Shown: positions 34,738-43,345 of the stretch, piece after piece
Position numbering within the stretch: the first letter of the stretch is position 1
How the letters are laid out: every line of letters starts with the position of its first letter
Assembly: GCF_900099685.1 (NCBI RefSeq)
Contig: NZ_FNDW01000002.1
Coordinates: 1-64,000, forward strand
Source of the DNA: Chryseobacterium taeanense
GTDB lineage: Bacteria > Bacteroidota > Bacteroidia > Flavobacteriales > Weeksellaceae
Reading direction: 5' to 3'
DNA: 64,000 nucleotides
The notes under the pieces: model-generated
Told to the model about the DNA's origin: nothing
Database searches by the model: none
Seen by the model: only the letters and a program-made list of their open reading frames with translations
Translations under genes and position numbers: made by a program

Positions 34738-34825
34738 CAAAATTAAAATACTATTATATAAATTTGGTTGTTAAGTTTTTAGATCCAACTATTAACTATT
34801 CAACATCTTTAAAAAACTACAATCC

Positions 34826-36040
34826 ATGGAAACAAAAAAGCGCTCTATTTTAAAACTAGACATTCCAAAATCAGATATTGGAATTTTAATTTCAGATCTT
34901 TTCAAATTATTAATTTCAACGGATCAAACTGCAAATCAAATCAAAGAAATCTTGAACGAACAATTTGAACAAGATGAGTTTATTCCAATACCAGGAGCTC
35001 AAACACTTGTAAATTCTCAAATTGTTCAAAACAAAAATTATATCAAAAAAGATTTAATTTCAACTCTTGATAATATAACTTTCTATTCGGATAATACTTT
35101 CACTATCAATTTTAACAACATTAATGATCAAGAGAACTTTGGAGGTAAGACGACGCTAAACACATATCCAAAATATTCCGCTCAACGTGATTTCTTCGGT
35201 AATTTATTCAGCATGGACAAATATGCAAAAAAGCTTATAGATAATGGATTTAAGAAGATTGTAGAAACAAATCTTGAATTATTAAAAGAAGAAAAAATAA
35301 AAGATAAAAAATATAGATTAATACATTATAAACCTGACAACAATTATTATTTACGGGCAATAGTTTCTACGGATAATTATTTTGATTACAACAATTCAAT
35401 TGCAGTTGTAATAGCACTACTAACCCTTTATAAAGAAATTAAATCTTCCGGCGTTGCTTATTCTCTTAAATTGTGTGAATATAATGAATCAAATATCAGA
35501 ATGTTTTTTGATTCAACAGGCGAAAAAGAACTTGAAGGAATTGGGTATGTGAAAAATATTGTTGAAATTTCAAATGATGAAATTAAAAGAGAAGCTTTAC
35601 GTTTTTCAGGAGTCTGTACGATTAGTTATGATACCCAAAAGAAAATAAATGAAATTTATATTAAACCAAAAGATATAAAATCTAAAATTTTAACAATAAA
35701 ACACAATCAGAAACCTCAAAATGGCTTGAAGAGCTTGACTGATTTTGAAAATGTAGATAAAGTCCATAATGAGCTATACGAAGATATAAAAGCGATAAAA
35801 AATATTAAGAATACAGAGCAAATAAAATTTCTTGTGCGCAGAAAGATTGATAATGCTAAGAATGAGGATATCAGAAAATTTAAAGCATCTATTATGAATG
35901 AATTAACAGCGACTACAACTAAAAATATTATTGATCTTTTAAATCTTTTTAATAATATTCAAATATTAGCGAATGAAGATATAGAAGCTTCAGAATATTT
36001 GAGGTACGTGATTTATGAAGCTTTAATAAATAGAAAATAA
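34826..36040 (+). CDS. Unrecognised protein, first gene of candidate three-gene cassette
   Basis: A 404-residue protein, soluble, highly charged and AT-rich in codon use. The N-terminus (about 1-50) is helical and could mediate binding. The stretch YYLRAIVSTDNYFDYNN (about 174-190) faintly recalls DUF932-type phage or mobile-element proteins, but this is not enough to assign. The C-terminal third is helical (KNIKNTEQIKFLVRRKIDNA..., LLNLFNNIQILANEDIEAS). It is followed after 171 bases by a GHKL-type ATPase gene on the same strand. Function not inferred. Confidence 0.5.
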   Translation: METKKRSILKLDIPKSDIGILISDLFKLLISTDQTANQIKEILNEQFEQDEFIPIPGAQTLVNSQIVQNKNYIKKDLISTLDNITFYSDNTFTINFNNINDQENFGGKTTLNTYPKYSAQRDFFGNLFSMDKYAKKLIDNGFKKIVETNLELLKEEKIKDKKYRLIHYKPDNNYYLRAIVSTDNYFDYNNSIAVVIALLTLYKEIKSSGVAYSLKLCEYNESNIRMFFDSTGEKELEGIGYVKNIVEISNDEIKREALRFSGVCTISYDTQKKINEIYIKPKDIKSKILTIKHNQKPQNGLKSLTDFENVDKVHNELYEDIKAIKNIKNTEQIKFLVRRKIDNAKNEDIRKFKASIMNELTATTTKNIIDLLNLFNNIQILANEDIEASEYLRYVIYEALINRK

Positions 36041-36211
36041 AAATTCTAAGATATGGTTATTGTACTTAAGAAGTCTATGGAACTCAAATATATAATTTTA
36101 ATATAAATTGATTATTAATGCTGTTTTATAATATCACTATAATAAAATATTTATTAATTTGCCATTTACTGCACAATAGAATTAATTAATAGTCTTTTAA
36201 CAAAGCGAATA

Positions 36212-37435
36212 ATGGAAATAATTATAAAAATAAAGAGTAACACAAGACTTAATGATGTAGATAATCTATATCAAACTTTGTACTCTGCAATTAAAAAGAA
36301 AAATACTATCAGCTTACAGATACCAAAGAGCTTTTCTAGAAATTTTTTTTCGATTACTTCTAGTTTAATTCAATTTACTGCTACGTGGATTCAAAGTGGA
36401 TTTGCAAAAAGGCTCTTATTGAATATTGAAAATTACGATCCAGAAACTTTGGAGAGATTATACGAACAAGAATTTATATTTCCCATTATTGCTTTAGTTT
36501 GGAACGATGTTACAATAGAAGATTTAAAACAAAATAATCTTAGACCTTACCTTAGACGTTTTCAAAATGATTATATCTTAAAAATGCGAAGAATTGAGGC
36601 AATGAAAAAAGGTGAAAAAATGTTACTTGCAAGTTTTGATCATTTTGATAACGCTACTGGTCTTCTTCCATATTTTGAAACATCAAAAGATTTTATTGGA
36701 AAGGAAGATGATTTGAAAGATAGTTTAAGAAAACCATTTATGGAAAGCATTCTAAAGTATACAAAAAGTTATTTTCAAAATTCTTTAGATAAGGTTTACG
36801 ATGATTTTATAGGAATTATATATGAACTTATAAAAAACACTCAAGAATGGGGAAAAGAAGATGTATTTAATGTACCAATCACACCTAACATTAGAGGGTT
36901 ATTTGTGAAATTTTATAAAAGAGGACGTAAGAAGCTCATTGAGGAATATACTGATGAATCCGCCATTGTTGATTTTTTTAGTAATGAAACAACAATCAAA
37001 AGTAATAAATACGATGAGGTTTATTTTATGGAGATTTCTGTTTTTGATGGTGGTTCTGGCTTTGTGAAAAAATTCATAAATGACACTGATGAGATATTAG
37101 ATGATGTTAGTATAATAAAAAAATGTCTTATAAAAAATCAAACATCATCTGTGGGTATATTTAAAAGAGAAAAAGGAAAAGGCCTTGATCGTATTTTACA
37201 AATTCTAGATTCTGGTAATGGTTTTTTACGTATTAAAACTGATAAATATTGTCTCTACAGAAATTTGGTTAAAGAACCTTACAAAGATGTTGAGAATGGA
37301 AATTATGAACAGATGGAACTATTTGATTGGAATAGTAATTCCACAACTAATTTTACAACATTGCAATACAGTTCAGGAAGTGTCATAAGTTTACTTTACC
37401 CTCTACCTCAAATTTCTGATTATACAAATGAATAA
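36212..37435 (+). CDS. GHKL (Bergerat-fold) ATPase-like protein of the candidate cassette
   Basis: A 407-residue protein. The C-terminal half has the marks of a GHKL ATPase: N-box YELIKNTQEWG (Glu205, Asn209), G1 box VFDGGSGF (Asp279), a Gly/Lys-rich lid KREKGKGLDRIL (about 318-329), and a final SGSVISLLYPLP strand such as usually closes the domain. The N-terminal ~100 residues (ISLQIPKSFSRNFFSITSSL...) form a separate alpha/beta-looking region of unknown type. No histidine-kinase phosphoacceptor or membrane helix is seen, so it is not a classical sensor kinase. Its stop codon overlaps the next start by 8 bases, so the two products are probably made in proportion. Confidence 0.65.
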   Translation: MEIIIKIKSNTRLNDVDNLYQTLYSAIKKKNTISLQIPKSFSRNFFSITSSLIQFTATWIQSGFAKRLLLNIENYDPETLERLYEQEFIFPIIALVWNDVTIEDLKQNNLRPYLRRFQNDYILKMRRIEAMKKGEKMLLASFDHFDNATGLLPYFETSKDFIGKEDDLKDSLRKPFMESILKYTKSYFQNSLDKVYDDFIGIIYELIKNTQEWGKEDVFNVPITPNIRGLFVKFYKRGRKKLIEEYTDESAIVDFFSNETTIKSNKYDEVYFMEISVFDGGSGFVKKFINDTDEILDDVSIIKKCLIKNQTSSVGIFKREKGKGLDRILQILDSGNGFLRIKTDKYCLYRNLVKEPYKDVENGNYEQMELFDWNSNSTTNFTTLQYSSGSVISLLYPLPQISDYTNE

Positions 37436-39764
37436 TTTTTACATATACGACGTCTTTTATAAAGATGGCAAAAAAAATACATCGACCACAGTTATCTTTT
37501 GTCCAGGTAATTTTCTAGATATTGAGCAATTACAATTGGAATTAAAACTTTTTTACACTAATCATTTTCAAACGGATAGAACAGTTTTGATAGGTGGAAA
37601 ATATATTGACAAATTTGTTGAAAAGATTACTAATGCAAGAAAAGATATATTTAAATATGTTCCGAAAATTGAAGATATAACTTTTTTTGACAATTTACAT
37701 GTATTATGCTTTGATATAAATGGAAATATCCATGAACAAAGCCATAATGATTTAAAAGAATTTAAAGGATTAAATACATTTAAAAAATATTTTATTAATC
37801 AGGGGCTAACCAAAATTTTTGTAGAGAGAGGTGGCTTAGTTGAATCAACAGGAAGCCACCATCATTATATGTTTCCTTCAGGAAGAAAGCATAGTGACAA
37901 GTTTCTACGCGTGGCTAATATTCTTCTATACAGTTCTGAAATTTATTTTATTGCATTTAGGCTTTTGCAGTTTTTTAAAACTGAAAACTACAAAGAAATA
38001 TATTGCGACACATCATCAATTAATTCGGTAGCGATTGCTCTTAACGATCTATTAAACAGATTTAGTTCAGAGCTCAAGATATACCCAATTAATAGCTTTC
38101 AATCATATGATGGTTTATATAGCGGAAAAGTTCAGCTTAAAAGCAATTCGTTTATTCTAATTTCTGCGTCAACTTCTGGCAACATATTGGAATATATTAT
38201 TGAAAAAAATCGAGAATTAAAAAAAGATAATATTGTAACATTATTTTATCTAGACAATACAAAGCCATCCAAGATTGCACTGGAACAAGTAGCTTGTAAC
38301 TTGACTAAAAATGAGGGCAATCCTAACGGTGTTGAGCGATTTGTTTCATATGAAAGTCAACATAGCTGTGATTTATGCATTAGTGGATCCTATCCGATTG
38401 AAATATCTGGTGATGTTTTTCTTTTAGAAAAACCAAAAATAAATGGAGTAAGAATTGATGCAAGTGATATGGATATCCAAACCTCCTCTCACTTCATTAA
38501 TCAATTTATGTCTTATAAAGGTAATTCCTCAATAATGAAAACCAATTACAAAGAAATAGGAGAAGGTTTTGTGAAAAAGTATGAGGTTTATATAGACTAT
38601 TCTTACATAATAGATAACATCTCAAGTGACAATCGATTTAAAAAATATAAAGAAAAATTAGATGCATATGTTAATCAATATGTTCCTAGTAATCTAAAAT
38701 ATATTCTTCATTTAAATGATGATGCGTCAAAAAAACTAGCAGAATACGTTAAAGAAAAAATTAAAGCAAACTATTGCTCTAGCTCAATTCCATCATTAAT
38801 TAGTCAAGATCAATTTTCAAAAATCAGTAAGGCTAATGAAGGAAGTATACTCATTGTAGGATCATGTATAACAAATGGAAAAAATCTTTTATATTTAAGT
38901 AGAGCTTTAAGGAACTATAAATTAAGAATTATTTATTTTATAGGAATTATCCGACCAAATAATCAAAAATCTTACAGTTTTTTGAGAACAAATCTTAAAT
39001 ATGGTAGATATGGAGCTGAAAACAGTACTTTTATTGAGGTTGAGAAAATATTTTGTTCTAATAAAAACATAGATAATCCTTGGCAGGAGGAATTAAATTT
39101 TTTAAAGAAACACCTTACATTATCTGATGATTTAGAACTCAATACATTTTTAAAAGAAAGAATAAAATCAATTGAAAATTGTTACTCAAATGAAGTAAGG
39201 GGAATGCATGATAATCTTTTTTTACCTATTACTAAAGCTGGAAAGGGGAGCAAAAATTTAAAAATAAGAAGAAATTCTGCTTTTTTTAATCGTGAAAATT
39301 ATGCGGAGCACGTCAGTCAATCTGATGTATATTTTAATATTGCATACGTAATAAATAAATTAAGAAATTCTGAGAATAGTTTGCATACATTAAAACAATC
39401 AGCATTTGTAAGAAACCTTATATCACCTGAAAATCTTAATCGATTTAATGACGGAATAATTCAGGCATGCATATTACGAAGCGCTAGTAAAGAGGAACTT
39501 AATTATGCTTTTGACGAGGAATTGTCTGGACAACTCAAGGATATCTTGACAACCATTTTTAAATATAAAACTCAAGAACAAGGAGAAGCAATTCTTGAAT
39601 TTTTATATTCTTTAGCAATAAAAAAGATGACCCTCAAACTACATCATTTATCATATCTCCTCTCTATACTAGAAAATGAAAAAAATTATTTGATAAGATT
39701 TTTTTGTAAAATAATTAAAATAGAATATAAATTAATTTCAAATAATATAGATTCATCTAATTAA
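37428..39764 (+). CDS. Large protein with phosphoribosyltransferase-like motifs (candidate cassette)
   Basis: A 778-residue protein translationally coupled to the ATPase gene (8-base overlap, ATGAATAA). Residues ~145-255 contain SGRKHSDKFLRVA, reminiscent of the HSD motif of orotate phosphoribosyltransferase, and LISASTSGNIL, which resembles a PRPP-binding loop. A second loop-like motif, ILIVGSCITNGKNLLYLSRAL, is at about 474-494. In both loops the usual acidic pair is replaced (SA and GS), which hints at ligand binding without standard catalysis. A cysteine pair, SCDLC (313-317), might bind metal. The C-terminal ~230 residues are helical with no known match. The domain reading is by eye and tentative. 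Confidence 0.5.
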   Translation: MNNFYIYDVFYKDGKKNTSTTVIFCPGNFLDIEQLQLELKLFYTNHFQTDRTVLIGGKYIDKFVEKITNARKDIFKYVPKIEDITFFDNLHVLCFDINGNIHEQSHNDLKEFKGLNTFKKYFINQGLTKIFVERGGLVESTGSHHHYMFPSGRKHSDKFLRVANILLYSSEIYFIAFRLLQFFKTENYKEIYCDTSSINSVAIALNDLLNRFSSELKIYPINSFQSYDGLYSGKVQLKSNSFILISASTSGNILEYIIEKNRELKKDNIVTLFYLDNTKPSKIALEQVACNLTKNEGNPNGVERFVSYESQHSCDLCISGSYPIEISGDVFLLEKPKINGVRIDASDMDIQTSSHFINQFMSYKGNSSIMKTNYKEIGEGFVKKYEVYIDYSYIIDNISSDNRFKKYKEKLDAYVNQYVPSNLKYILHLNDDASKKLAEYVKEKIKANYCSSSIPSLISQDQFSKISKANEGSILIVGSCITNGKNLLYLSRALRNYKLRIIYFIGIIRPNNQKSYSFLRTNLKYGRYGAENSTFIEVEKIFCSNKNIDNPWQEELNFLKKHLTLSDDLELNTFLKERIKSIENCYSNEVRGMHDNLFLPITKAGKGSKNLKIRRNSAFFNRENYAEHVSQSDVYFNIAYVINKLRNSENSLHTLKQSAFVRNLISPENLNRFNDGIIQACILRSASKEELNYAFDEELSGQLKDILTTIFKYKTQEQGEAILEFLYSLAIKKMTLKLHHLSYLLSILENEKNYLIRFFCKIIKIEYKLISNNIDSSN

Positions 39765-40444
39765 TATAGATTTACTTAAATACTGATATAAAAACAACAT
39801 AAACAATAATATACAGATGTATAGTTTTTGTATGATGTAATGCTTAGATGAATTTATTGCTATATACATACAGAAGAAACCTTTAATTTTATTCCTGAAG
39901 TAGTTATTGAGAGCCAGAAAAATAAATAACATTTTTTTCATAACTATTCATAATTCTACAAAAGAAAGCTGTAAAGACTGCTTTTTGGATAATGTTGTCT
40001 TAATATGAGAAAAAAATATCTATATATCAGACAAATATTGACTTTTTTGCTTCACTTTTTATATATAAGAATAATTTAAAACTCACTTAACAACTTTGAA
40101 ATATTGTAAATATCTACTAATAAATGATTTAAGTAGGGTTGCGTTAAGTTCACATAACAGGATTCATATACTAGTTTAATCTTTAATTCAACGTGAGTTC
40201 GGGTTAAGGATTTATAAATCGCAAAGCCAAACAAAAAATTGATTATTTGATTTTCAATAATATAGATAGACAAGGGCGTAAAACTTATCAAAGTGAAACA
40301 AAAATTTTGTTTTACTTTGATAAACGAAGTGGCATTGTTTAACTTAAAATCACTTTAGAGAGTATATTCCTTTGTTTTTCTTTGCGATAAAAACAATTGA
40401 GCATTGTAAAATCAATAATTTCCTTATCACGAATTCAGGTTAAT
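39765..40444. other. Gene-free spacer between the cassette and the integrase gene
   Basis: No credible gene on either strand. The one strong feature is a 39-base palindrome at 40285-40323 (TTATCAAAGT...ACTTTGATAA). Confidence 0.5.
40285..40323. repeat. Long perfect palindrome near the integrase gene
   Basis: The arms TTATCAAAGTGAAACAAAA and TTTTGTTTTACTTTGATAA pair over 19 bases with a single G-T pair and a minimal central gap. It lacks a T tract on either side, so it is not a typical terminator. It is a possible binding or processing site at the island end. Confidence 0.6.
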
Positions 40445-41665
40445 TCACTTAAATTTTTCGATTTTTCTTCGTAAAACCGCCATATCATCACTCACTTTCT
40501 TATCTAGAATCTTCGCATAATGCTGGGTAGTCTTAATATTCGTATGCCCCAGCATTTTACTTACACTTTCAATAGGAACACCATTGGACAACGTAACAGT
40601 AGTTGCAAACGTATGCCTTGCGATATGGAAAGTCAAATCTTTATTGATATCGCAGATATTCGCAATTTCTTTCAGATAAGAATTCATTTTCTGATTACTT
40701 AGAACAGGAAAGAGGACTTCTGAATTTACGCACTGCGGATGATTCTCATATTTTAAAACTATTTCTTGAGCCACAGGCAATAACGGAACTCTGGTTGAGA
40801 TATTGGTTTTTTGACGGTGGGTAAAAATCCATTGATCGCCATCAATCCCAATATTGATGTTGGATTTTGATAATTGCTTGACATCCACATAAGCCAGACC
40901 GGTATAGCAACTGAAAAGAAAAATATCGCGAACTTGGTTCAATCGGTCAGATGCAAATTTCTTTTCGTAAATCATCTGAATCTCTTCTTTGGTAAGATAA
41001 GGACGTTCCACAGCTTTGATCTTTGCTTTATAGCCGAGAAAAGGATCTTTAGTAATCCAGCCGTGTGCCATACATAATCGGATGATCTTTTTGAAATTCT
41101 TGAGATATTTCACAGCTGTATTGTTTCCACATTTTCTTACACTGCGCAGCCAGAAATCATAATCACTTACGAAACCGTGATCAATTTGTGTGATGTCAAT
41201 ATCAGGAACTTTGTACTTCCAGTTAATGAATTCCTGCGTATGCTTTAAAGATGTTTTATAGCGCTCCAATGTTCCTGGAGCAAAATCCTGACCGACCAAG
41301 GCTTCCACTTTATCATTATGCTCCTGAAAGATGGGGATGAGCATTCTTTGCTCAATATCAGTTCCAAGCAGTTTAGATTTTAAACTCTCTGCAGTTACAA
41401 AGTTTTCTTCTTTCAGCATCAGGTAGTGGAAATCGTAAACTTTCTGTTCCAAAGTTTTAAGATAGAGATTCAGTGTTTTAGCTTCTTGCGAACTACCCAA
41501 TGCCTTGTGTGCTTTAACATCCCATTTCTTCGGATCAATATACCTTTTAGCAGCAATGTCGGCTGCCTTGCCGTCTATCGTAATTCGTAGGTAGATGGGA
41601 GCGGTTCCGTTTGTTCTGATTTTATTCTTTTTGATAAAGAATAGAAGGTTGAATGTTTTGTTCAT
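40445..41665 (-). CDS. Tyrosine site-specific integrase of the island
   Basis: A 406-residue phage-type integrase. The N-terminal arm-binding domain (LRITIDGKAADIAAKRYIDPKKWD) is followed by a SAM-like core-binding domain (about 105-200) and a catalytic domain with Arg in FSCYTGLAYVDVKQL context, HIARHTFATT (His-x-x-Arg), LGHTNIKTTQHYAKI (His and nucleophile Tyr). This is the Bacteroidetes mobile-element type. It starts 250 bases from the tRNA-Ser gene that carries the attachment site, as expected for the element's own integrase. Confidence 0.92.
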   Translation of the reverse strand: MNKTFNLLFFIKKNKIRTNGTAPIYLRITIDGKAADIAAKRYIDPKKWDVKAHKALGSSQEAKTLNLYLKTLEQKVYDFHYLMLKEENFVTAESLKSKLLGTDIEQRMLIPIFQEHNDKVEALVGQDFAPGTLERYKTSLKHTQEFINWKYKVPDIDITQIDHGFVSDYDFWLRSVRKCGNNTAVKYLKNFKKIIRLCMAHGWITKDPFLGYKAKIKAVERPYLTKEEIQMIYEKKFASDRLNQVRDIFLFSCYTGLAYVDVKQLSKSNINIGIDGDQWIFTHRQKTNISTRVPLLPVAQEIVLKYENHPQCVNSEVLFPVLSNQKMNSYLKEIANICDINKDLTFHIARHTFATTVTLSNGVPIESVSKMLGHTNIKTTQHYAKILDKKVSDDMAVLRRKIEKFK

Positions 41666-41768
41666 AGTGTGATAACTTCAATGGGTTAATAATTTACTTT
41701 TTGTTACCACTTTTTGCAAGATGTACAATTGTTAGACTGCCTATTTGTCCGGGCTTTCCGTGATTTTT

Positions 41769-41833
41769 CGTGACCTATTTTTGTGATTTTTTGAATGGGA
41801 CACGAAATAGGTCATATAAATCGTGACCTATTT
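41769..41833. promoter_or_regulatory. Candidate integrase arm-binding sites
   Basis: Three copies of TGACCTATTT lie between the integrase start and the attachment site: 41771-41780 (direct), 41805-41814 (inverted, AAATAGGTCA) and 41824-41833 (direct). The last two form a 10-bp inverted repeat separated by 9 bases. Repeated sites in this place are typical of arm-type binding by tyrosine integrases or excisionase; this is not proven here. Confidence 0.5.
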
Positions 41834-41850
41834 TGCTTTTTTTTGATACT

Positions 41851-41936
41851 GCGCTAAAACAAAAAACGCTGTAAACAGTGATGTTTACAGCGTTTTAGCT
41901 TATTTTGGTTTCTAACCTGGCGGAGAGTGAGGGATT
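41851..41936. repeat. tRNA-proximal attachment-site copy (86-bp direct repeat)
   Basis: Pairs with 14061-14146. It comprises the tRNA-Ser terminator hairpin (AAACGCTGTAAAC / GTTTACAGCGTTT) and the CCA end with part of the acceptor and T arm of the intact tRNA gene. The loop reads AGTG rather than ATTT. Confidence 0.9.
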
Positions 41937-42005
41937 CGAACCCCCGGACCTGTTACAGTCAACAGTTTTCAAGACTGCCGCAATCGACCACTCTGCCAAC
42001 TCTCC
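41918..42005 (-). tRNA. tRNA-Ser (anticodon UGA)
   Basis: An 88-nt tRNA read on the minus strand, with 5' GGAGAGT acceptor pairing with ACTCTCC, discriminator G and encoded CCA. The anticodon stem-loop GCAGT-CTTGAAA-ACTGT places TGA at positions 34-36. A long variable arm (GACTGTAACAGGTCC region) supports serine. The T loop is GTTCGAATC. It is the integration target of the island. Confidence 0.93.
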
Positions 42006-42039
42006 TTAAACTCCGATGATATCGTCGTTTTCAGTGGTG

Positions 42040-42069
42040 CAAATATAGAATGTTTTTATGTACTGCCAA
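42040..42069 (-). promoter_or_regulatory. Promoter of tRNA-Ser
   Basis: On the minus strand TTG (42069-42067) is 19 bases before TATATTTG (42047-42040), an exact Bacteroidetes consensus pair. The tRNA 5' end is about 35 bases downstream. Confidence 0.7.
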
Positions 42070-42170
42070 AATATTTATCAATAAAATTTTAACAAAACTT
42101 AATAATCTTCTATAAATCAGATTATTTATTTTTATCAATTGATATTGATTTGCATTTAATGCCATTCGGT

Positions 42171-42200
42171 AAATAAAAAAAACGCATCAGTACAGATGCG
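42171..42200 (-). terminator. Terminator after trxB
   Basis: On the minus strand CGCATC-TGTACT-GATGCG is followed by a T run (A run on the + strand at 42171-42182), 24 bases past the trxB stop. Confidence 0.75.
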
Positions 42201-42223
42201 CTTTTGTATTTTTCTATTATTAA

Positions 42224-43165
42224 TTAATGTAATTCTGCAAGATATTTTTCTGCATCCATAGCGGCCATACATCCGCTTCCTGCTGCTGTAATTGCTTGTC
42301 TGTAAATATGATCCTGAACATCTCCTGCTGCAAAAACTCCCGGAAGATTGGTTCTTGAAGAGCCTTTTTCGGTTAAGATATATCCATTTTCATCTAAGTC
42401 AATTTGTCCTGCAAAAACATCTGTATTTGGCTTATGACCGATTGCAATAAAAATCCCCTCAACATTAATTGCAGAAGTTTCCTTAGTCTGATTATTGATA
42501 ACAATAGCTTTTTCAACCAGATTATTATCTCCTTCAATGGCAATTAATTCATGATGAAATTTCACTTCAATATTAGGAGTATTCTGTACCCTGTGAATCA
42601 TTGCTTTGGATGCTCTGAACTGATCTTTTCTCACCAACATGGTTACTTTATTTACCAATTTGGCAAGATAAGTAGCTTCCTCAGCCGCAGTATCTCCTGC
42701 CCCCACAACCACAACATCTTTTCCTTTATAGAAAAATCCGTCACAGGTTGCACACGCAGAAACACCTCCGCCAGCATATTTTTTTTCATCATCAAGGCCT
42801 AAATATTTCGCCGTAGCACCGGTAGAAATAATTACTGTTCTGGCAAAAATCTCTTTATTGCCTGCATATAATTTGTGAATACCACCAATTTCTTTAGAAA
42901 ACTCGACCTTTGTAATCATTTCGTAATGTACTTTTGTGTCGAATCTTTCTGCCTGTTTTTGCAAATCCATCATCATTTCAGGACCTGTAATCCCCGCCGG
43001 ATATCCCGGAAAATTATCAACCTCTGTAGTTGTGGTTAATTGTCCGCCAGGCTCCAAACCTGTATATAATTCAGGTTTTAAGTCTGCTCTTGCTGCATAA
43101 ATTGCAGCTGTAAAGCCTGAAGGCCCGGATCCAACGATCACACAATCTAAAATGTTTTGCTCCAT
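42224..43165 (-). CDS. trxB: Thioredoxin reductase
   Basis: A 313-residue NADPH:thioredoxin oxidoreductase. FAD-binding GSGPSGFTAAIYAARA lies at residues 12-27. The redox-active pair is CATC (Cys138, Cys141), in the NADPH domain with VVVGAGDTAAEEA (about 152-164). The C-terminal FAD motif is GVFAAGDVQDHIYRQAITAAGSG. The length is standard. It is a single transcription unit with its own terminator. Confidence 0.95.
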   Translation of the reverse strand: MEQNILDCVIVGSGPSGFTAAIYAARADLKPELYTGLEPGGQLTTTTEVDNFPGYPAGITGPEMMMDLQKQAERFDTKVHYEMITKVEFSKEIGGIHKLYAGNKEIFARTVIISTGATAKYLGLDDEKKYAGGGVSACATCDGFFYKGKDVVVVGAGDTAAEEATYLAKLVNKVTMLVRKDQFRASKAMIHRVQNTPNIEVKFHHELIAIEGDNNLVEKAIVINNQTKETSAINVEGIFIAIGHKPNTDVFAGQIDLDENGYILTEKGSSRTNLPGVFAAGDVQDHIYRQAITAAGSGCMAAMDAEKYLAELH

Positions 43166-43263
43166 AATTTGCTTTTCAAAAGATTTAAAATTTACGTCCG
43201 CTAAGTTCGTAATTTTTAATATTTATTTAAAGTTATTTTAATGATACTTGTCAATATCTAATA

Positions 43264-43341
43264 TGTGAATGGTCAATTGTCAACTTTGAATTCTCTTCAG
43301 GTAAATTGACAAATGAAATGAATTGACTATTCACCATTCAC
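43264..43341. repeat. Palindromic spacer between holA and trxB
   Basis: GTGAATGGTCAATTGTCAA on the left and AATTGACTATTCACCATTCAC on the right form inverted arms around a 30-base centre. It probably serves as the end of the holA transcript. No T run is present. Confidence 0.5.
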
Positions 43342-43345
43342 TTCT

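Larger units (their letters stand above)
14061..41936. mobile_element. Genomic island integrated at tRNA-Ser(UGA)
   Basis: About 27.9 kb bounded by an 86-bp direct repeat whose right copy includes the 3' end of an intact tRNA-Ser gene. A tyrosine integrase sits just inside the tRNA-side end. Contents include a serine invertase, a restriction-modification enzyme with switchable C-terminus, a DUF1016 nuclease, an IetAS pair, an unassigned three-gene cassette, excisionase-like and small DNA-binding proteins, regulators and gene fragments. No relaxase, coupling protein or conjugation genes were recognised, so it is either an integrative element moved in trans or a decayed one. The 30-40 kb part is visibly more AT-rich than the flanking chromosome. 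Confidence 0.85.

Noticed and set aside
36212..37435. Two-component sensor histidine kinase
   Set aside because: The ATP-binding motifs fit GHKL, but there is no phosphoacceptor H-box, no membrane helix and no response regulator nearby.
39753..40291. Short minus-strand ORFs between the cassette and the integrase
   Set aside because: They are hydrophobic, AT-driven translations without start signals, and one overlaps the end of the preceding gene.
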